Assembly: GCF_014633365.1 (NCBI RefSeq)
Contig: NC_068345.1
Coordinates: 12,470,058-12,534,057, forward strand
Direction: 5' to 3'
From: Diospyros lotus
Lineage: Eukaryota > Streptophyta > Magnoliopsida > Ericales > Ebenaceae
Length of the DNA: 64,000 bases
Below, piece by piece: positions 53,001 to 57,316 of the stretch (position 1 is the first letter of the stretch; each line of letters opens with the position of its first letter). The notes under the pieces are model-generated. The model was not told the origin of the DNA, made no database searches, and worked only from the letters and a program-made list of their open reading frames with translations. The position numbers and the translations under genes are program-made.

Positions 53001-53753
53001 AACAGAGGCTTTTCTTTGCTGAAATCAACTTTTCCAGTAGTAATCTTCCTGATGAAAATGCAGCAGAAGGTGTAATTCAGAACACCCTTTATACAGGTAT
53101 CTTAATGCTAATCATGCAGTGCGGCACGCATGCTATATATACATTTGTTAATCTTACTACATCTGCTTGCTTCTTGATGACTCCCTTTACTTGGTATGAT
53201 GTTTCTTATCTGCTTGCTTCTTGCTGACTTTGCTAGGCATTTGCTTTCTTGCCATAGGATTTCCTTACCGATGTTCACATATTGATACGTTTTGAGTAGA
53301 TTACTGAAATAATCTTTTACTTTTTCTCAAGAGGATCATGTAACGAATGACGGCATTGAGCACGAACTAGTTGCTGAAGCTGAGAATTCCTGGGCTCAGC
53401 GCGAATGGTCAATCCAACATGTCTTGTTTCCTTCCATGAGACTTTTCTTGAAGCCACCAACTTCATTGGCTGCAAATGGAACATTCGTCCAGGTATCACT
53501 TGATTCTGCTTGGACTGATACCAGATGAAAGTAAGGTGTCTTAGTGCCGTGCATTTCAAGTGATGTTATATTGATCCCCATCCGTTGTCTACTTTTTATT
53601 TGTCACCCATGAATTCTACACAAATTAGTGGTAAAATAATTATCAGGTACTACATCCAAAAGTAAGGTACACGGTGCATGCTTGTGATTGTGGGTTTCAC
53701 TCTTATAGGTTGCTTCCCTGGAGAAACTTTACAAGATTTTTGAGAGATGCTAA
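7920..53753 (+). CDS. MLH1: MLH1 mismatch-repair protein, 3' part (11 coding exons, spliced)
   Basis: MLH1 is a MutL-family protein that pairs with PMS1 (MutL-alpha) or MLH3 (MutL-gamma) and acts in the nucleus in post-replicative mismatch repair and meiotic crossing-over. The eleven exons listed separately join to 1260 nt, or 419 codons plus stop. Recognisable blocks in order are [14 protein letters not shown] at the end of the N-terminal region, a variable Ser/Thr-rich linker, [129 protein letters not shown] and the terminal KLYKIFERC. In MutL-alpha and MutL-gamma the conserved C-terminal Cys of MLH1 lies beside the PMS1/MLH3 endonuclease site. The GHKL ATPase exons are not in the window. 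No in-frame stop or phase break is seen. Intron lengths are about 17.0 kb, 106, 10.2 kb, 93, 281, 9.8 kb, 4.2 kb, 2.5 kb, 235 and 216 nt. Confidence 0.95.
8266..8430. mobile_element. Mutator-type MITE, 165 bp
   Basis: The terminal inverted repeats are about 50 bp. The left end starts GGAATCATGCTACATGTACA and the right end, reverse complemented, GGATAATGCTATTGGTACAT; both arms continue into CTTGGGCTACACAA. Perfect 9-bp direct repeats TTAAGAAAG flank it at 8257-8265 and 8431-8439. A 9-bp target duplication with long inverted ends is the mark of Mutator-like elements. There is no coding capacity. Confidence 0.75.
8440..11160. other. MLH1 intron, mostly unassigned
   Basis: This is non-coding AT-rich DNA. 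About 9000-9240 contains a diverged repeat with words such as aagtgtgcacttttagtgc that recall short non-autonomous DNA elements. About 10200-10490 contains a TATA-like tataaatagg and a pyrimidine-rich downstream part that could be an LTR remnant. Neither has boundaries I can defend. Confidence 0.35.
11163..11290 (-). repeat. Au-SINE-like fragment
   Basis: The reverse complement contains GAAACAGCCTCTATGCAAAG and CAAGGGTAAGGCGGCATACA, words I recognise from the plant Au SINE family. They are followed by a diverged GACCCT... part and an AAGCACTGGG-like segment. The tRNA-related A box is not visible, so the copy is truncated or worn. Confidence 0.6.
11291..12535. other. MLH1 intron, nothing firm
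   Basis: This stretch includes G-runs and poly-T but no supported gene or element. An open frame of 100 codons at 11871-12173 matches nothing I know and has no splice or family support. Confidence 0.4.
12800..12860. repeat. CT-rich microsatellite
   Basis: This is an imperfect (CT)n tract inside the Harbinger-like element. A second CT tract lies near 15775-15800 in the other half of the same element. Confidence 0.8.
12931..15566 (+). repeat. Solo LTR, 2.6 kb
   Basis: This 2636-bp segment starts TGTAACATCCTGG and ends GATCGTCACA, flanked by the exact 5-bp repeat CACCG (12926-12930 and 15567-15571). It contains a TATA-like tttttaaagg (about 13419) and no retroviral protein motif. Size, ends and target duplication fit a solo LTR left by recombination of a large Gypsy-type element. 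ORFs inside it (for example at 14633-15303) are GT-rich and unsupported. The orientation is taken from the TATA-like site. Confidence 0.65.
16115..16431 (+). repeat. 5' LTR of Copia-5
   Basis: This 317-bp LTR starts TGTTGGAGAAG. It ends CTCTTTA, where the 3' copy has CTCTTCA; the last dinucleotide has mutated from CA to TA. The initiator Met-tRNA primer site follows at once. Confidence 0.9.
16516..17520 (+). pseudogene. Copia-5 Gag remnant
   Basis: It starts with ATG at 16516 ([10 protein letters not shown]). The Copia Gag N-terminal motif [11 protein letters not shown] is at about 16630, then KIGYLNGTI and [20 protein letters not shown]. The frame shifts around 16910-16960, after which [24 protein letters not shown] and [18 protein letters not shown] are read. 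The zinc-knuckle region PWCD(stop)[15 protein letters not shown] at about 17330 has a stop in place of one residue. It is homologous to Copia-2 Gag and non-functional. Confidence 0.85.
17635..18990 (+). pseudogene. Copia-5 protease and integrase remnant
   Basis: The protease shows [13 protein letters not shown] at about 17645-17680, in which the catalytic DTGAS has become DIGAS, and [19 protein letters not shown]. The pre-integrase reads LMLWH(stop)CLGHPSF at about 18040-18075. The integrase includes [15 protein letters not shown] sequence, [20 protein letters not shown] and [14 protein letters not shown] with catalytic Asp residues (about 18200-18440). The C-terminal part [20 protein letters not shown] with CIFVGYSP ends at about 18991. 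Several frame breaks are present. Confidence 0.8.
19155..20041. mobile_element. GC-rich hAT-like non-autonomous element in Copia-5
   Basis: The ends CAGTGTTCTAAAA (left) and CAATGTTCTAAAA (right, reverse complemented) are flanked by a perfect 8-bp repeat CCCTCAGC (19147-19154 and 20042-20049). CA...TG-type ends with 8-bp duplications fit hAT. The subterminal regions are packed with TAGGCG/CGCCTA words, probable transposase-binding repeats. The middle left part is AT-rich and the right part GC-rich with overlapping open frames on the minus strand (19517-19856) that have no recognisable domain. There is no transposase. Confidence 0.75.
20103..21760 (+). pseudogene. Copia-5 reverse transcriptase and RNase H remnant
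   Basis: The RT begins after the hAT-like insertion: [35 protein letters not shown], a stop at 20471, then worn sequence to 20744, then [14 protein letters not shown] (catalytic YVDD intact, about 20832-20870), [20 protein letters not shown] and the [15 protein letters not shown] connection. A stop at 21289 precedes RNase H with [13 protein letters not shown] sequence, [13 protein letters not shown] and [20 protein letters not shown]. The catalytic residues are mostly visible but the frame is broken. Confidence 0.85.
21807..22123 (+). repeat. 3' LTR of Copia-5
   Basis: This 317-bp LTR starts TGTTATGGAAG after the polypurine tract and ends ACTCTTCA, followed by the target duplication GTTAA. 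Confidence 0.9.
22129..22867. other. MLH1 intron, nothing recognised
   Basis: This is AT-rich sequence between the Copia-5 target duplication and a solo LTR. No ORF or boundary is supported. Confidence 0.4.
22868..23399 (-). repeat. Probable solo LTR, about 530 bp
   Basis: The segment runs from TGTTAGAGTAAATC to AATTCTAACA, with inverted TGTTAGA/TCTAACA ends. Read on the minus strand it carries a TATA-like tccttataaataggg (reverse complement of about 23273-23287). It also has ggttcggtcttgaaaacaag, a phrase type I associate with plant Copia LTRs. I cannot see a clean 5-bp target duplication, so the ends may be slightly off. Confidence 0.5.
23400..23863. other. MLH1 intron, nothing recognised
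   Basis: This is non-coding sequence between the solo LTR and the hAT-like element. No motif is supported. Confidence 0.35.
23864..24873. mobile_element. hAT-like non-autonomous element with internal minisatellite
   Basis: The ends are CATGGTTGTCAAAGGTGC (left) and CATAGTTGTCAAAGGCGC (right, reverse complemented). The flanks cttgcaac (23856-23863) and cctgcatc (24874-24881) match at 6 of 8 bases, consistent with an old 8-bp hAT duplication. Near both ends are AGGCGC/CCTAGG-type words. The right end lies only 135 bp upstream of the MLH1 exon at 25009. No protein is encoded. Confidence 0.6.
24060..24490. repeat. Minisatellite, period about 86 bp, 4-5 copies
   Basis: Each unit has the plan TTAGTTTCTTCTAAATTGCA, then AAAGAAATTAGAAGAAAGAA, then a run such as GAACACACANTGAAAAACAA. 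Unit starts recur near 24172, 24258, 24343 and 24428. The copies differ by substitutions and small indels. Confidence 0.6.
25009..25087 (+). CDS. MLH1: MLH1 linker exon (variable, Ser-rich)
   Basis: This exon is 79 nt, running from phase 0 to phase 1. The acceptor gagacag follows a pyrimidine-rich tract. The donor gtcctt is weak but is the only GT giving the right phase. It encodes [17 protein letters not shown]... up to MKG. The linker between the MLH1 N- and C-terminal domains is poorly conserved, so the assignment rests on reading-frame continuity with both neighbours and the short 106-nt intron that follows. Confidence 0.75.
25194..25329 (+). CDS. MLH1: MLH1 exon ([11 protein letters not shown]...)
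   Basis: This exon is 136 nt, phase 1 to phase 2, with acceptor tttacag and donor gtagga. It carries the strongly conserved plant block [20 protein letters not shown] and ends in the split Arg codon completed by the exon at 35527. Confidence 0.95.
25347..25386 (-). repeat. Short RTE LINE 3'-end fragment
   Basis: The words aacaacaacaacaatgccat and gccttaatcccactagga are the reverse complement of the typical plant RTE 3' terminus (...GTGGGATTAAGGC...TTGTTGTTG). The fragment lies 18 bp downstream of the MLH1 exon ending at 25329. Confidence 0.5.
25531..25824 (-). repeat. 3' LTR of Copia-2
   Basis: This 294-bp LTR reads TGTTGGACGG...GCTTCA on the minus strand, next to ATATG on the left. Confidence 0.92.
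26064..26681 (-). pseudogene. Copia-2 RT C-terminus and RNase H
   Basis: This open frame of about 205 codons contains [56 protein letters not shown] connection sequence and the RNase H motifs [38 protein letters not shown] and [14 protein letters not shown]. It stops at an in-frame TAA just before the YSDSKSAI part, which is still readable downstream. It is separated from the main RT by a frameshift around 26685-26710. Confidence 0.85.
26701..27486 (-). pseudogene. Copia-2 reverse transcriptase with a missing catalytic Asp codon
   Basis: This open frame of about 260 codons has [70 protein letters not shown] and [20 protein letters not shown]. The catalytic box, normally YVDDIIVTGD, reads [10 protein letters not shown]: one GAT codon is missing at about 26775, so one of the two metal-binding Asp residues is gone. 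The N-terminal part runs into the insertion site of element [12 protein letters not shown] continues on the far side of the nested element. Confidence 0.88.
27509..27910 (+). repeat. 5' LTR of element B
   Basis: This 402-bp LTR contains a TATA-like ctataaaaaggcc at about 27666, a plausible start for the element's transcript. It ends CTAGGTTCATGACA. Confidence 0.9.
27925..29071 (+). other. Leader region of element B
   Basis: This is about 1.1 kb between the primer site and the ORF. Open frames on either strand here (for example 28093-28353 minus and 28435-28800 plus) show no family resemblance, and the matching part of element A is not open, so I read it as untranslated leader or packaging region. 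Confidence 0.55.
29072..30312 (+). pseudogene. Unassigned ORF of element B (AFSVG-repeat protein), broken by one frameshift
   Basis: From ATG at 29072 an open frame of 275 codons runs to 29899. A second frame from about 29818 to 30312 continues the protein, so one shift near 29790-29820 splits an original ORF of about 410 codons. The N-terminal third has repeated units of about 20 residues built on xPQLQxNxVAFSVG (two exact 60-nt spacings near 29198 and 29258, then degenerate units to 29400). The middle has a conserved block (about residues 138-185) with [24 protein letters not shown] and EEFLKVE that is shared with element A. The C-terminal part is charged and ends in a Lys/Arg-rich tail ([15 protein letters not shown]). 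No zinc knuckle or catalytic motif is seen. The role is unknown: Gag-like packaging or a captured host gene are possible. Confidence 0.6.
30375..30775 (+). repeat. 3' LTR of element B
   Basis: This 401-bp LTR follows the polypurine tract and starts TGTTATGTCCC, one base different from the inferred TGTCATG end. Confidence 0.9.
31188..31502 (-). pseudogene. Copia-2 integrase C-terminal part
   Basis: This frame has [40 protein letters not shown] and [11 protein letters not shown], typical of the region after the Copia integrase core. It is separated from the core by a stop and frameshift around 31505-31690. Confidence 0.85.
31689..32549 (-). pseudogene. Copia-2 protease and integrase core
   Basis: This open frame of 286 codons contains the intact protease motif [37 protein letters not shown], pre-integrase [19 protein letters not shown] and the start of the integrase core ([38 protein letters not shown]). 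The LRSDNG motif follows in another frame (near 31650). Confidence 0.88.
32635..33606 (-). pseudogene. Copia-2 Gag
   Basis: The two frames are separated by an in-frame stop at 33235-33237. The N-terminal part has [33 protein letters not shown] and [11 protein letters not shown]. The second part has [40 protein letters not shown] and a knuckle region [20 protein letters not shown] in which one Cys of the usual CX2C is replaced (CDHD). This is the Ty1/copia Gag of the same lineage as Copia-5. Confidence 0.87.
33599..33892 (-). repeat. 5' LTR of Copia-2
   Basis: This 294-bp LTR, on the minus strand, ends ...GCTTCA followed without a gap by the initiator Met-tRNA primer site TGGTATCAGAGC. Confidence 0.92.
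33898..35526. other. MLH1 intron, nothing recognised
   Basis: This is the remainder of the 10.2-kb intron. It is AT-rich with no supported ORF or element boundary, up to the acceptor at 35526. Confidence 0.45.
35527..35621 (+). CDS. MLH1: MLH1 exon ([12 protein letters not shown]...)
   Basis: This exon is 95 nt, phase 2 to phase 1, with acceptor actgcag and donor gttagt. It encodes [20 protein letters not shown], then [11 protein letters not shown]. It lies after a 10.2-kb intron filled by Copia-2 and element B. Confidence 0.95.
35715..35823 (+). CDS. MLH1: MLH1 exon ([20 protein letters not shown])
   Basis: This exon is 109 nt, phase 1 to phase 2, with acceptor ctctgtag and donor gtaaag. 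It encodes the start of the MLH1 C-terminal (PMS1/MLH3-binding) domain, including [20 protein letters not shown]. Confidence 0.96.
36105..36270 (+). CDS. MLH1: MLH1 exon ([20 protein letters not shown])
   Basis: This exon is 166 nt, phase 2 to phase 0, with acceptor ttctcag and donor gtaatg. It encodes [20 protein letters not shown], then an acidic helix region (LKEEDLDPE). It is part of the C-terminal dimerisation domain. Confidence 0.96.
36271..37310. other. MLH1 intron, nothing recognised
   Basis: This is the start of the 9.8-kb intron. No element boundary is seen. A 74-codon minus-strand frame at 36557-36781 has no recognisable similarity. Confidence 0.4.
37312..37388 (+). repeat. Au-SINE-like 5' fragment
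   Basis: The words aaggttgctcccttt, ggtcatgggatcgagttgtg and gaaaacagcctcta match the 5' half of Au-type SINEs, including a B-box-like GGATCGAGTTG. It stops exactly where element E1 begins, and I do not find the SINE's other half after E1. Confidence 0.55.
38549..40420 (-). pseudogene. RTE LINE linker and reverse transcriptase
   Basis: The linker frame 39872-40420 ends in a stop within AILK(stop)KKMPDEW, where the ORF originally read through. From 39865 to 38549 an uninterrupted frame of 438 codons has [99 protein letters not shown] and the catalytic box [11 protein letters not shown] (usually FADD). The 3' end has [15 protein letters not shown] and RGRPKKTL. The domain is long and well preserved, so the insertion is relatively young. 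Confidence 0.88.
40507..41343 (-). pseudogene. RTE LINE endonuclease domain
   Basis: This open frame of 278 codons starts [20 protein letters not shown], containing the LQET catalytic Glu. It is followed by [41 protein letters not shown] (catalytic Asp/Asn), [33 protein letters not shown] and a final His motif (TTQHRLLD, where SDHRLL-type is usual). These are the motifs of APE-type endonucleases in RTE LINEs. The frame breaks at 40506 before the linker. The substitution of the SDH motif by TQH may affect catalysis. Confidence 0.82.
41642..42227. other. MLH1 intron, nothing recognised
   Basis: This is AT-rich DNA with a short GT microsatellite at its right end (about 42204-42220). No gene is supported. 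Confidence 0.4.
42426..42740 (-). repeat. 3' LTR of element C
   Basis: This LTR of about 315 bp includes a TATA-like sequence on the minus strand (reverse complement of acccttttataaggatc). It has indels relative to the other LTR, mainly in the CAACAACC-rich part. Confidence 0.7.
43020..44424 (-). pseudogene. Gypsy-type Gag of element C, with frame breaks and an internal tandem duplication
   Basis: The clearest part is 43020-43502: [60 protein letters not shown] and the knuckle [15 protein letters not shown], all typical of plant Gypsy (chromovirus-like) Gag. Upstream, in other frames, come the capsid start (about 43500-43760) and an N-terminal coiled-coil-like region, [20 protein letters not shown], present twice through a 213-bp tandem duplication. 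An initiating region [20 protein letters not shown] lies at about 44424. Frameshifts separate the pieces. Not functional. Confidence 0.75.
43811..44236. repeat. Tandem duplication, 2 x 213 bp, in the Gag region of element C
   Basis: The units 43811-44023 and 44024-44236 are nearly identical: ccacaagatctgaagtatgg, agattagagcggtgactgtt and aggctagaaatgtccccttg recur at the same spacing. 213 is a multiple of three, so the copy lengthens the coiled-coil part of Gag by 71 codons without changing frame. Confidence 0.8.
45027..45369 (-). repeat. 5' LTR of element C
   Basis: This LTR of about 343 bp has an outer end TGTCACGACCCTAGGC on the minus strand. The inner end near 45027 is set from TGTAGGAATT and is uncertain. 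No clean initiator-Met primer site is visible next to it. Confidence 0.6.
45609..46061. other. MLH1 intron, nothing recognised
   Basis: This is the end of the 9.8-kb intron, with a pyrimidine-rich run before the acceptor at 46061. No element is identified. Confidence 0.4.
46062..46223 (+). CDS. MLH1: MLH1 exon ([20 protein letters not shown])
   Basis: This exon is 162 nt, phase 0 to phase 0, with acceptor cttctccag and a consensus donor gtaagt. It encodes [17 protein letters not shown] and the invariant plant block [20 protein letters not shown]. Confidence 0.96.
46780..47236 (+). pseudogene. L1-type LINE reverse transcriptase fragment
   Basis: Worn RT motifs appear in order: CKLDIEKAYD-like [11 protein letters not shown] at about 46867-46905, then [20 protein letters not shown] (the region normally reading NGSPxGFFxSSRGLRQGD), then [20 protein letters not shown], then a disrupted FADDT box ([12 protein letters not shown]) at about 47196-47230. 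The match to plant L1 LINEs is by motif order and wording. Several stops are present. Confidence 0.65.
47245..47975. repeat. Repeat region rich in GGGTCGACC/CAACCC words
   Basis: Both ends carry clusters of words such as aggtcgagttcgggtcgg (left) and gggtcgacccaataactacc (right) that are partly complementary, around an AT-rich middle. This suggests a non-autonomous DNA element with subterminal repeats, but I cannot fix ends or a target duplication. Confidence 0.4.
47976..48883. other. MLH1 intron, probable worn retroelement sequence
   Basis: This is non-coding sequence. The last 30 bases (cagcctagcttgaggggggc) look like the tail of a Copia element before its 3' LTR, but no protein motif survives upstream. 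Confidence 0.35.
48884..49072 (+). repeat. Possible short 3' LTR (Copia type)
   Basis: This segment follows a polypurine tract (cttgaggggggcg), starts TGTAGAAAATC and ends AAAAACTACA (inverted TGTAG/CTACA). It contains a TATA-like tctatatatatg. The body of the element has decayed. Confidence 0.45.
49160..50108. mobile_element. Mutator-like non-autonomous element
   Basis: Inverted ends of about 48 bp start GGGAAAGTTCCATGCAATAT (left) and GGGTAAAATACAAGGAACAC (right, reverse complemented), both ending in AATTGCAAAAA/AACTGCAAAAA. The flanks TTATACATA and TTATTTATA match 7 of 9, fitting an old 9-bp Mutator-type duplication. The inside has CTT/TTC microsatellites and a degenerate internal duplication: gatgaaccatctgggttca occurs twice, each copy followed by cacgccaaacaaaaccc-like sequence. 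Confidence 0.55.
49636..49679. repeat. TTG/TTC microsatellite
   Basis: (TTG)n passes into (TTC)n inside the Mutator-like element; a second TTC tract and a GT tract lie at about 49828-49885. Confidence 0.8.
50118..50399. other. MLH1 intron end
   Basis: This is a short AT-rich stretch leading to the acceptor at 50399. Nothing else is seen. Confidence 0.4.
50400..50574 (+). CDS. MLH1: MLH1 exon (WEDEKSC...MHPPLLPNP)
   Basis: This exon is 175 nt, phase 0 to phase 1, with acceptor atttttag and donor gtacgc. It encodes [33 protein letters not shown] and a diverged Ser/Lys-rich tail that leads into the variable insert. Confidence 0.95.
50575..53063. other. MLH1 intron with TTGAC-rich repeat and a possible LTR remnant
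   Basis: About 50985-51290 holds recurring cagttgactgtcc-type words. About 52230-52520 holds sequence that, on the minus strand, has a TATA-like cctataaatagg and purine-rich flanks, as in some LTRs. No ends, target duplication or proteins are found. ORFs here are short and unsupported. Confidence 0.35.
53064..53096 (+). CDS. MLH1: MLH1 candidate 33-nt microexon
   Basis: The acceptor is aaaatgcag and the donor gtatct; the exon is 33 nt and keeps phase 1 on both sides, encoding [11 protein letters not shown] plus a split codon. An acceptor three bases downstream (53067 start) also works. It falls in the variable linker just before the conserved WAQREW block, so conservation cannot confirm it. 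Skipping it entirely also keeps the frame, because the exon at 50400 can join directly to 53332. Only transcript data would settle it. Confidence 0.5.
53332..53492 (+). CDS. MLH1: MLH1 exon ([20 protein letters not shown])
   Basis: This exon is 161 nt, phase 1 to phase 0, with acceptor tttctcaag and donor gtatca. It encodes an acidic linker, then [20 protein letters not shown] and [14 protein letters not shown], one of the most conserved plant MLH1 regions. Confidence 0.96.
53709..53753 (+). CDS. MLH1: MLH1 last exon ([14 protein letters not shown] stop)
   Basis: This exon is 45 nt with acceptor ctcttatag. It encodes [14 protein letters not shown] and a TAA stop. The terminal FERC motif is the family's conserved C-terminus, so the gene ends at its normal place. 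Confidence 0.97.
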   Translation, partial: VASLEKLYKIFERC

Positions 53754-54790
53754 TGAGGAATAGTTGGACTTTGGCCTAACAACAGGGGAAGTTAGTTGTG
53801 TGATATTTCTTCTGAGAGCAGCCAGCATGCCTCAAGACCGTTGGGAGAAAACTTCTTGTTAATATACTAGTTTTTGGTTAAGATGTTGTACGGACCATGA
53901 AATATGTCTGTAATATAGGCCTTACTGCTGTGACATTAGTGGAAGTGCAACCACAATCAGTTTTAAATGACAATTAAACCCAATTTTTGCGTCTTCAGTT
54001 CTTTTTCAACACTACCACTATAGTTAGTTATGTTGGCCATGGGGCTCATTTGAAGAAATTAGGCTTTTGATTGACTCTGCTTTAGCACACAGTTATTGGA
54101 TTCCAGCGAATTAACACCTTTCTTAATCCCTTATAATCCGGCCTCAAGCTTAGGTCTGTCCCCGCACTTTGATGAAGGAAGACTTGTGGTCCAAATTATT
54201 TGATGGGACTGACTTTTAACTCATCCTCTATTCTATTTTATTATTTGTTAAATGGGTTGGTCACGCATGGACGGATGTACCTTAGTAGAAGCTGGCATTC
54301 ATTAACCTGTTTATATGTACTAGAATAATGATTTTTTAATTGCACGTAGGGGGGATTATTAGTAAAAACGATAGGAAAGCAACTTAGGGGTTGTAGAACT
54401 ACAACCCTAATGCCTAATGCCTAATGCCTATTCATTCATCCGTTATTCCTCTAGTCAAAGGTTAGGCCTTTTTATCACTACCAAACAAAACAAGCAGGTC
54501 CATTCATTAACCCATAAATCACAACTATCTATATGCTAAATTGACCCCCCACCCGTTATTTCTGTTTTCTATAGCAGATAAAGCTTAGATTGCACCGACA
54601 ATGGGACGCCGACACTACACAGAACACCATTAATTTTTTTTTTTAAAAAAAATAGAGTAATTCATAAATTTAAGTTTCACTCTATTTTACAAATAATTAA
54701 AATAGTTATAAAAGAATTAATCATTAAATCTGCACGATAATATAAAATATAAATTATTCATCAAATTTCAAACATGAAATTGTAAAATTG
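53754..54790 (+). other. MLH1 3' UTR and intergenic DNA
   Basis: This is the probable 3' UTR for roughly the first 230-300 bases, then non-coding AT-rich DNA. I see no canonical AATAAA near the stop; near-upstream variants such as AATTAAA (about 53973) are possible. No ORF or element is recognised in the remainder. Confidence 0.4.
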
Positions 54791-54993
54791 TAAAATCATA
54801 CATCATTATTATTTGAAAATAACAAAAATTCAAATTAAGTCTCATCACGGGATGGATTTGAAAATTGTAATATTTCTGCATTATTTACGGTCACATGGGC
54901 ATCTCCAAAGACATCCCACATCTTGCTTTCATCTTTCATATATTGAGGAGATTTTGTTGATAAGAGACGAATTTTAGTTTAAATAAAAATTAA

Positions 54994-56455
54994 CGTTGCG
55001 TTTTCTTTGTATTTTAATTTTTAATTTTGAATTTAAATTTATTTTTAATTTTTTATTTTAATAATTTACTTTTAGAAAACTAAAAACGTGTTCTATTTGT
55101 CATTCTAAAAAATTATTTATCAAAACAGAAAATTAAAAAATACGTTCTGTTTAAAATTTTTAGAATCTAATTTTTAATAATATTTAATTCAATGAATTTG
55201 ATTATTTAATAAATTATAACTATTTAATTGAGAGTTTACAAATTCTCAAATAAATACTTGTATGTTAATCTTTTGCTTCTTTATTTATTGATTCGGTTGC
55301 TATTACTATTTTGTTTTCCAATTCTCGTTTATATATATGCAATTCTTCCTTTATACGTATATAAATGAAAAGAAAATTATAAAAGAAGCCAAAATACATT
55401 GTATAGACATTTAAATATATTCTATAAAGCTTTTCGAGAAAGCTAGGTTTGAAGAAAAAGTTGTTAGGCACTTTGTTAGCAATTTGGCGTATGAGAAAAA
55501 TTCGAGACGGTAAAAATACAATTATTATTCGGCTTGACATATTTTAAATACAGTCAAAACATTTGCCATATAAAAAATATTCAAGATATAATTAATTCGT
55601 GTTTAATACATTTTAATTAGATAAATTCGATAATAAAAATTCAACATATTATATATAAATAATGCTCTAAATATATATTTTAATTCACATATAAAAAATA
55701 TATGTATATAATATATTTACAAATATAATTTTATAAATATATTATTTTATAATTAAACAATATATGTATATATTAGATATATAAATATATATATATAATA
55801 ACTAACCTCATAAACTCTCCCCTTCCCCAATAAACCCTCTTCCTCTCTCTCATTTTCCCTTGCTGTGCTCACAACCCGCATGTTACTATTCTCTCCAGTA
55901 AGCAACCCATCTTCATCTCTCTTTCCCTTCCCTTGCCACTAGTAAGGGCAAAAACACCGTCACTGGCGAAGAGTTAGCGCTGTTGCTACGAAGCGGAAAG
56001 ACAATGGCAGAAGGTGATGTCGAAGAACGACGATTGTTGGCGCAACCATGGTGAAGACGAAGAGGCAACCTATGGCAAAAATGAATCAAAGTCGCATGGG
56101 ACCGTTTGACAATAGCCGCGAGAGATAGGTCGAGGAAGGCCTGACAATGGTGATGGCCAACGACAATCGTGATGGAAGACAACAAGAGCAGCGATGGCTG
56201 CTACGACGGGTTGGCGAAGGCCGTGGGCCAAGCGAGCGACAAGCGTGGTTGACGAGGAAAGTAGCAACATTTTTTATGTTTTGGCTATTTTAGCTTAAAA
56301 CAACCAAAACAACATTTGTTGTCTTGGGTTTCCTTTACAAATTTTTTTCTTGTTTTGAAAAATGCATTTTTGAAAATAGTAAAGTAAACACGTTTTCAAT
56401 GTTTTATAAAACTGAAAACAGAAAATGGTTTAAAAACGACAAAGAGAACGCAATC
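54994..56455. mobile_element. Harbinger-like element E2
   Basis: This is a 1462-bp relative of E1. The ends are CGTTGCGTTTTCTTTG (left) and GATTGCGTTCTCTTTG (right, reverse complemented), flanked by TAA at 54991-54993 and 56456-56458. The left arm aligns with the reverse-complemented right arm of E1. The right half (about 55860-56270) is GC-richer and has a 90-codon minus-strand frame (55913-56185) with no known domain. The middle is very AT-rich. It is inserted in the hAT transposase remnant. Confidence 0.65.
55640..55810. repeat. AT-rich low-complexity tract
   Basis: This is near-pure AT sequence with TATATA and ATATAA words in the middle of element E2. A similar tract lies at 38165-38300 in E1. 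Confidence 0.7.
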
Positions 56456-56527
56456 TAAATTTTCTACTCATTGGGGTATAATTTTGTTTCTCTACTAATT
56501 GTATAAATAAATAAACACTGTAGTTTC

Positions 56528-57011
56528 TGTAACACCCCACTCTCCTAGAGCGTTTGATAACATAAGATTTAGGGAATATATTTTTTTTCAACAAAAACTC
56601 AACACATAAATCGTTCTCCGACAATTCTGTTACACCTTTTCAGTATATCAACTCAGAATCATTAATAGACTAAGACAGGTAAATCATCTCAAATGCGGAA
56701 GATAGATCGAAATCTCAAATAGTATATAATTGAAACCATCTTATTCATAACTTTAAAGTCAAACCTTCATTTTATATGACGTTATCAAAATACACAATAT
56801 AATTGAAAACGACATACTATAAACTATCTACTAATCACCGTCACTCCTCAACAATCCCTTTTTCTTAAACATCTAAGATCTGAGACACTCCCTACGATCA
56901 ATTCGATTACTTAAAACTGAAATAGTGTATCCTATAGCCCCACTTTTTCGAAAATTCCACTTATACCTTCATAAAATTCATTTACATCTCAAGAATTTCT
57001 CAAGTATTACA
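56528..57011 (-). repeat. 3' LTR of element D
   Basis: This 484-bp LTR retains the gtgtatcctatagccccac segment missing from the other LTR. Confidence 0.85.
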
Positions 57012-57316
57012 TTCTCCCCTCCTTAATAAATTTCATCCTCGAAATTTTGCTCTCGATAAATTAAATCACTACTATTGATAATGACTCCCAATGGAAATGT
57101 CTTAAACATATCATTCCTAATCCTTAACGATTATTTTAACTCACACCTTTACACGATCTATGCTTACCAGACATTTTTTTTTTTTTTACTAGAACTTCTG
57201 TTGTAGCTTTTCACAAGTGGTTACACATATCCCAAAATGATTTATATCACTTGATATCATTTCTAATTATGTCATCAAGAGATCCTTAAAAGTCCTCGAC
57301 ACATTTTATCTAACTC

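Noticed and set aside
53032..53063. Using the acceptor ttttccag at 53035 to start the MLH1 linker exon
   Set aside because: In the required phase it reads into an in-frame TAA before the donor at 53097, so the acceptor at 53063 (or 53066) is preferred.
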